From assembly GCF_001909055.1 (NCBI RefSeq), contig NZ_LVWI01000081.1, forward strand, positions 62,001 to 126,000: a DNA stretch of 64,000 nt, in the 5' to 3' direction. Below, in pieces: positions 61,497-64,000 of this stretch. The DNA is from Paenibacillus helianthi. GTDB taxonomy: Bacteria > Bacillota > Bacilli > Paenibacillales > Paenibacillaceae. The notes under the pieces were generated by a model. That model was given only the letters and a program-made list of their open reading frames with translations, did not search any database and was not told where the DNA came from. Position 1 is the stretch's first letter; each line of letters begins with the position of its first letter. A program made the position numbers and the translations under genes.

Positions 61497-62882
61497 ATGA
61501 TTCCTTTTCGTTTCCTGCATGCTGCAGACCTGCATCTGGACAGCCGTTTTGCCGGTCTGTCACAGCTTCCGCAGACGATCCGCTCCTACTTAAGGGAGTC
61601 CACCTTCGCCGCCCTCGGGCGGCTTGTTGGCGTAGCCGTTCAGGAAAAAGTTGATTTCGTGGTCATCAGCGGAGATGTCTACGATATCTCAGACGCTTCA
61701 CTGCAGGGCCAGCTGCGCTTTCAGGAGGCGCTTCAGGAGCTGGGCAGACACGGTATCGCTGTATTCCTGATTCATGGCAATCATGATCCGCTCGATGGGC
61801 CGCGTCTCTCGTCGGAGCCTCCGGCGCATGTGACCGTATTTGGCAGCGGGGAACCGGGACAAGCGATAGCCTTAAGACGCAGTGACGGCCAAGAGGTGGC
61901 TGTAGTCAGTGGAATATCGTACCCTACGGCCAAAGTGACGGAGAATACGTCCCTGCAGTTTCAACGCCTGCCGGGAAGCGAGTTGTTCCACATTGCTCTT
62001 TTACACGGAAATGTTGATGGGGATTTACAGCATGAGACCTATTCTCCCTGCAGCCGTAAAGATTTGATTGGCCGGGGTTACGATTATTGGGCACTGGGAC
62101 ATATACATAAACGCAGTATTCTGCATGAGCAGCCGCCGATCGTATATCCCGGAAATATCCAGGGACGCAGTGTCAAAGAGACTGGACCTAAAGGATGTTA
62201 TGTCGTAGATGTGAATCAGGAGGGTCAGGCGTCTCTCCAGTTTCACGAATTGGATGCTGTCCGCTGGCATGTCCGTGAGCTCTCCATTGAAGGACTGGCA
62301 GATGAAGCGCAGTGGGCTGCGGCCGTGGAAAAGATGGTTGAGGAGATCAGGGAGGAGCTTCCGGAACGGATGTCAGTGGTGCGCTTCCGGCTGACAGGAA
62401 GAGGTGCTGTACACAGAGTGCTGGCGGAGAAAGGCGCTGCGGAGGATCTGCTTGCTGAGCTGCAGCGGCGGGAGGTTGTGCGTGCAGAACGCAATGAGTA
62501 CGCTGGTCTGGTGTGGACGGAAGGGTTTGCGCTGGAAACAGGCCTTGCTATCGACAGGGAGTGTCTGGCTCAGGAGGACAGCTTCCTTGGCGAAATGCTG
62601 CGGCTGGCAAGGCAGAGCGAACAGTCCTCAAGCATGCTGGATGAACTGATGGACCGTGCGCTTAAGCCGCTAATGGAGAACCGGGAACTGCGCCGGATGC
62701 TCGCTTCCGCCTCTCGAGAAGAGAAGCTGGGCTGGCTGAGAAGTGCGGCGGAGCTCGGAATTACCCTGCTTGCCGGAATGGATGATCATGCAGAAGCTGG
62801 GATTCTCAGCGAAATCGAGATTCGGGAAGAAGGGGCTGGAGCGGAGAGGCCTTATCAGGGAGATCGGGGGAATGCCGGATGA
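61497..62882 (+). CDS. yhaO: YhaO-like DNA repair exonuclease (SbcD/Mre11 family)
   Basis: 461 residues. Calcineurin-like metallophosphoesterase: RFLHAADLHLDS (D-x-H), VVISGDVYD (G-D), LIHGNHDP (G-N-H-D/E), LLHGNVDG and ALGHIHKR (G-H-x-H). All five Mre11-type motifs are present. The C-terminal region (about 280-461) is helical. It pairs with the YhaN-like ATPase downstream (ATGA overlap) as an SbcCD-like nuclease complex for DNA-end processing. Confidence 0.9.
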   Translation: MIPFRFLHAADLHLDSRFAGLSQLPQTIRSYLRESTFAALGRLVGVAVQEKVDFVVISGDVYDISDASLQGQLRFQEALQELGRHGIAVFLIHGNHDPLDGPRLSSEPPAHVTVFGSGEPGQAIALRRSDGQEVAVVSGISYPTAKVTENTSLQFQRLPGSELFHIALLHGNVDGDLQHETYSPCSRKDLIGRGYDYWALGHIHKRSILHEQPPIVYPGNIQGRSVKETGPKGCYVVDVNQEGQASLQFHELDAVRWHVRELSIEGLADEAQWAAAVEKMVEEIREELPERMSVVRFRLTGRGAVHRVLAEKGAAEDLLAELQRREVVRAERNEYAGLVWTEGFALETGLAIDRECLAQEDSFLGEMLRLARQSEQSSSMLDELMDRALKPLMENRELRRMLASASREEKLGWLRSAAELGITLLAGMDDHAEAGILSEIEIREEGAGAERPYQGDRGNAG

Positions 62883-64000
62883 GGATTGAGGAGCTGCAGA
62901 TTAGCGGTTACGGCCGTCTGCATAACCGGGAGTTGAAGCTGGATAGCGGTATAAGCTTGCTCTACGGGCGCAATGAAGCTGGTAAAAGTACTACCCTGCA
63001 GTTCATCCGTGCCATGCTCTTCGGCATTCCGGGGAGAGCCAATCTACATGAACGTTATGAGCCTGCGCAAGGGGGACAGCATGGCGGAATGCTGGCTGCA
63101 CGTGACCAGGAAGGCTCACTTTGGAGAATTCGCCGATATATGGCAGGTGGAGAGATACAAGGCAGAAGTGAAAAGCTGCACATCACCGTCAGCCACCTGG
63201 ACGGAACAACCGAAGAACGGAGCCAGGCAGAAATGGAGCGGCGACTTCTCGGGGGCATCTCCCGGAGCATGTTCCGTCAGCTGTTTGCTGTCTCACTAGA
63301 TGAGCTGCAAGAGCTAGGTGCATTGCAATCTGAGGAAATGAGCAGCTATCTTTTCCATGCCGGGATGGGAGGCGGCGGAGAAATTATGCGGGCTGAGCGG
63401 CGCCTGCAGCAGGATGCCGATAAGCTGTACAAGCCGCGAGGCAAGGTGCAGGAGGCAGCCAAAATTCTGCAGTCGATTGAGAAGCTGGAGAGGGAAGCGG
63501 CTGAAAGCCGTTCCTATCTGCCGCGCTATAATCAGAACACAGCGGCGCTGGAAGCCGCGGAGCTGCAACTGGCGCAGCTGGAAGAGCACCGCCGGTCGGC
63601 AGCGGGCAGACTGACCCTGACACGCAAAGCCCAGGAGATTCGTGAGCTGTGGCTGAAATGGAGCGAAGCCCGGCTCGAGCTTGCGGAGCTTCCGGTAATC
63701 CCTTCTTTTCCAGAGAATGGCGCTTCCCGCTGGCAGTCGCTGCAACTGGAATTGCGCGGTGCTGAAGCTACGGTATTCCGTCTTCAGCGGCAGTACAGCG
63801 AGCTTGCCGCAGAACTGACGAAGAATCTTCCAGATACACTTCTTCAGTCGCAGGGACCGCGTCTTGAAGCGCTGGACCGCCGGCGCAGCAGTTATGAGGA
63901 CAAGAAAGCAGAAGCGGAACGTCTTGCAGCTGAAATGGAAGCACTGGAGGACCATCTGGAACGGGTTCTGCGCGGGATCGGTGCAGGCTGGGGCACAGCC
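62879..64000 (+). CDS. yhaN: YhaN-like SMC/SbcC-type ATPase, N-terminal part (cut by window edge)
   Basis: 374 codons open to the right edge, starting in an ATGA overlap with yhaO. N-terminal MRIEELQISGYGRLHNRELKL and Walker A LLYGRNEAGKSTTLQFIRAMLFG are typical of AAA_27/YhaN ATPases. SRSMFRQLFAVSLDELQELG and a Gly-rich GMGGGGE follow. From about residue 175, long coiled-coil helices run to the edge (LQQDADKLYKPRGKVQEAAKILQSIEKLE...). The partner ATPase of YhaO. The hook and C-terminal Walker B half lie outside the window. Confidence 0.9.
   Translation, partial: MRIEELQISGYGRLHNRELKLDSGISLLYGRNEAGKSTTLQFIRAMLFGIPGRANLHERYEPAQGGQHGGMLAARDQEGSLWRIRRYMAGGEIQGRSEKLHITVSHLDGTTEERSQAEMERRLLGGISRSMFRQLFAVSLDELQELGALQSEEMSSYLFHAGMGGGGEIMRAERRLQQDADKLYKPRGKVQEAAKILQSIEKLEREAAESRSYLPRYNQNTAALEAAELQLAQLEEHRRSAAGRLTLTRKAQEIRELWLKWSEARLELAELPVIPSFPENGASRWQSLQLELRGAEATVFRLQRQYSELAAELTKNLPDTLLQSQGPRLEALDRRRSSYEDKKAEAERLAAEMEALEDHLERVLRGIGAGWGTA

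Noticed and set aside
1..64000. CRISPR arrays, rRNA or tRNA genes
   Set aside because: No regularly spaced repeats, rRNA segments or cloverleaf sequences were noticed.

Overview
The window looks like a chromosomal segment of a spore-forming Bacillales bacterium, most likely Paenibacillus. The clues are roughly balanced GC in the core genes, frequent TTG/GTG starts behind strong AGGAGG ribosome sites, a YjcZ-type sporulation miniprotein, a YtpB-type terpene synthase, citramalate synthase, YhaO/YhaN and two RsmF-like methyltransferases. No rRNA, tRNA, intact IS element or CRISPR array was seen. One structured RNA, probably 6S RNA, was found.

Positions 1-38900 are mostly housekeeping genes in short operons: peptidases (M42, PepF), cold-shock protein, MFS and MATE transporters, YtpB, 6-phosphofructokinase, an 818-residue CoA-disulfide reductase/rhodanese/TusA/DsrE fusion with a CstR-like persulfide sensor, a DUF4015 hydrolase, YitT, a cold-shock-type DEAD-box helicase with a long leader, 6S RNA, Tpx, rhomboid, LysR, a YugP-like protease, a MerR regulator, an ammonium transporter operon under GlnR/TnrA-like boxes, a JAMM protease, a ResA-like thioredoxin, CimA, DNA polymerase IV, ferredoxin, an L,D-transpeptidase, PyrD, a small (p)ppGpp synthetase, RsmF, RsuA and a Cof phosphatase.

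Positions 39143-55146 form one unidirectional, visibly AT-richer gene block that appears to have been acquired. It holds a complete ADP-L-glycero-beta-D-manno-heptose pathway (GmhA, HldE, GmhB, HldD), a heptosyltransferase-like GT9, a class II ketose-bisphosphate aldolase, a second HAD phosphatase, two nucleotidyltransferases, an APH-like kinase, an ADP-ribosylglycohydrolase-like protein, an HPr-kinase-like P-loop protein, an unrecognised 137-residue protein and two ABC exporter half-molecules. ADP-heptose normally belongs to Gram-negative LPS synthesis. Finding the whole route in a Gram-positive export cluster, beside the HprK-like and NTP_transf_5 proteins known from lasso-peptide clusters but without any lasso core enzyme, is the most striking feature of the window. 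I read it as a biosynthesis-and-export system for a heptosylated product of unknown structure.

Positions 55147-58770 are a decayed junction. A truncated, frameshifted copy of the 3' part of an rsmF-like gene lies about 3 kb from its intact relative (58775-60169). Between them are a broken gene resembling eCIS-associated DUF4157 proteins and an intact secreted protein with two CBM21-like domains. The window ends with a GT4 glycosyltransferase and the YhaO nuclease/YhaN ATPase pair; YhaN runs off the right edge.
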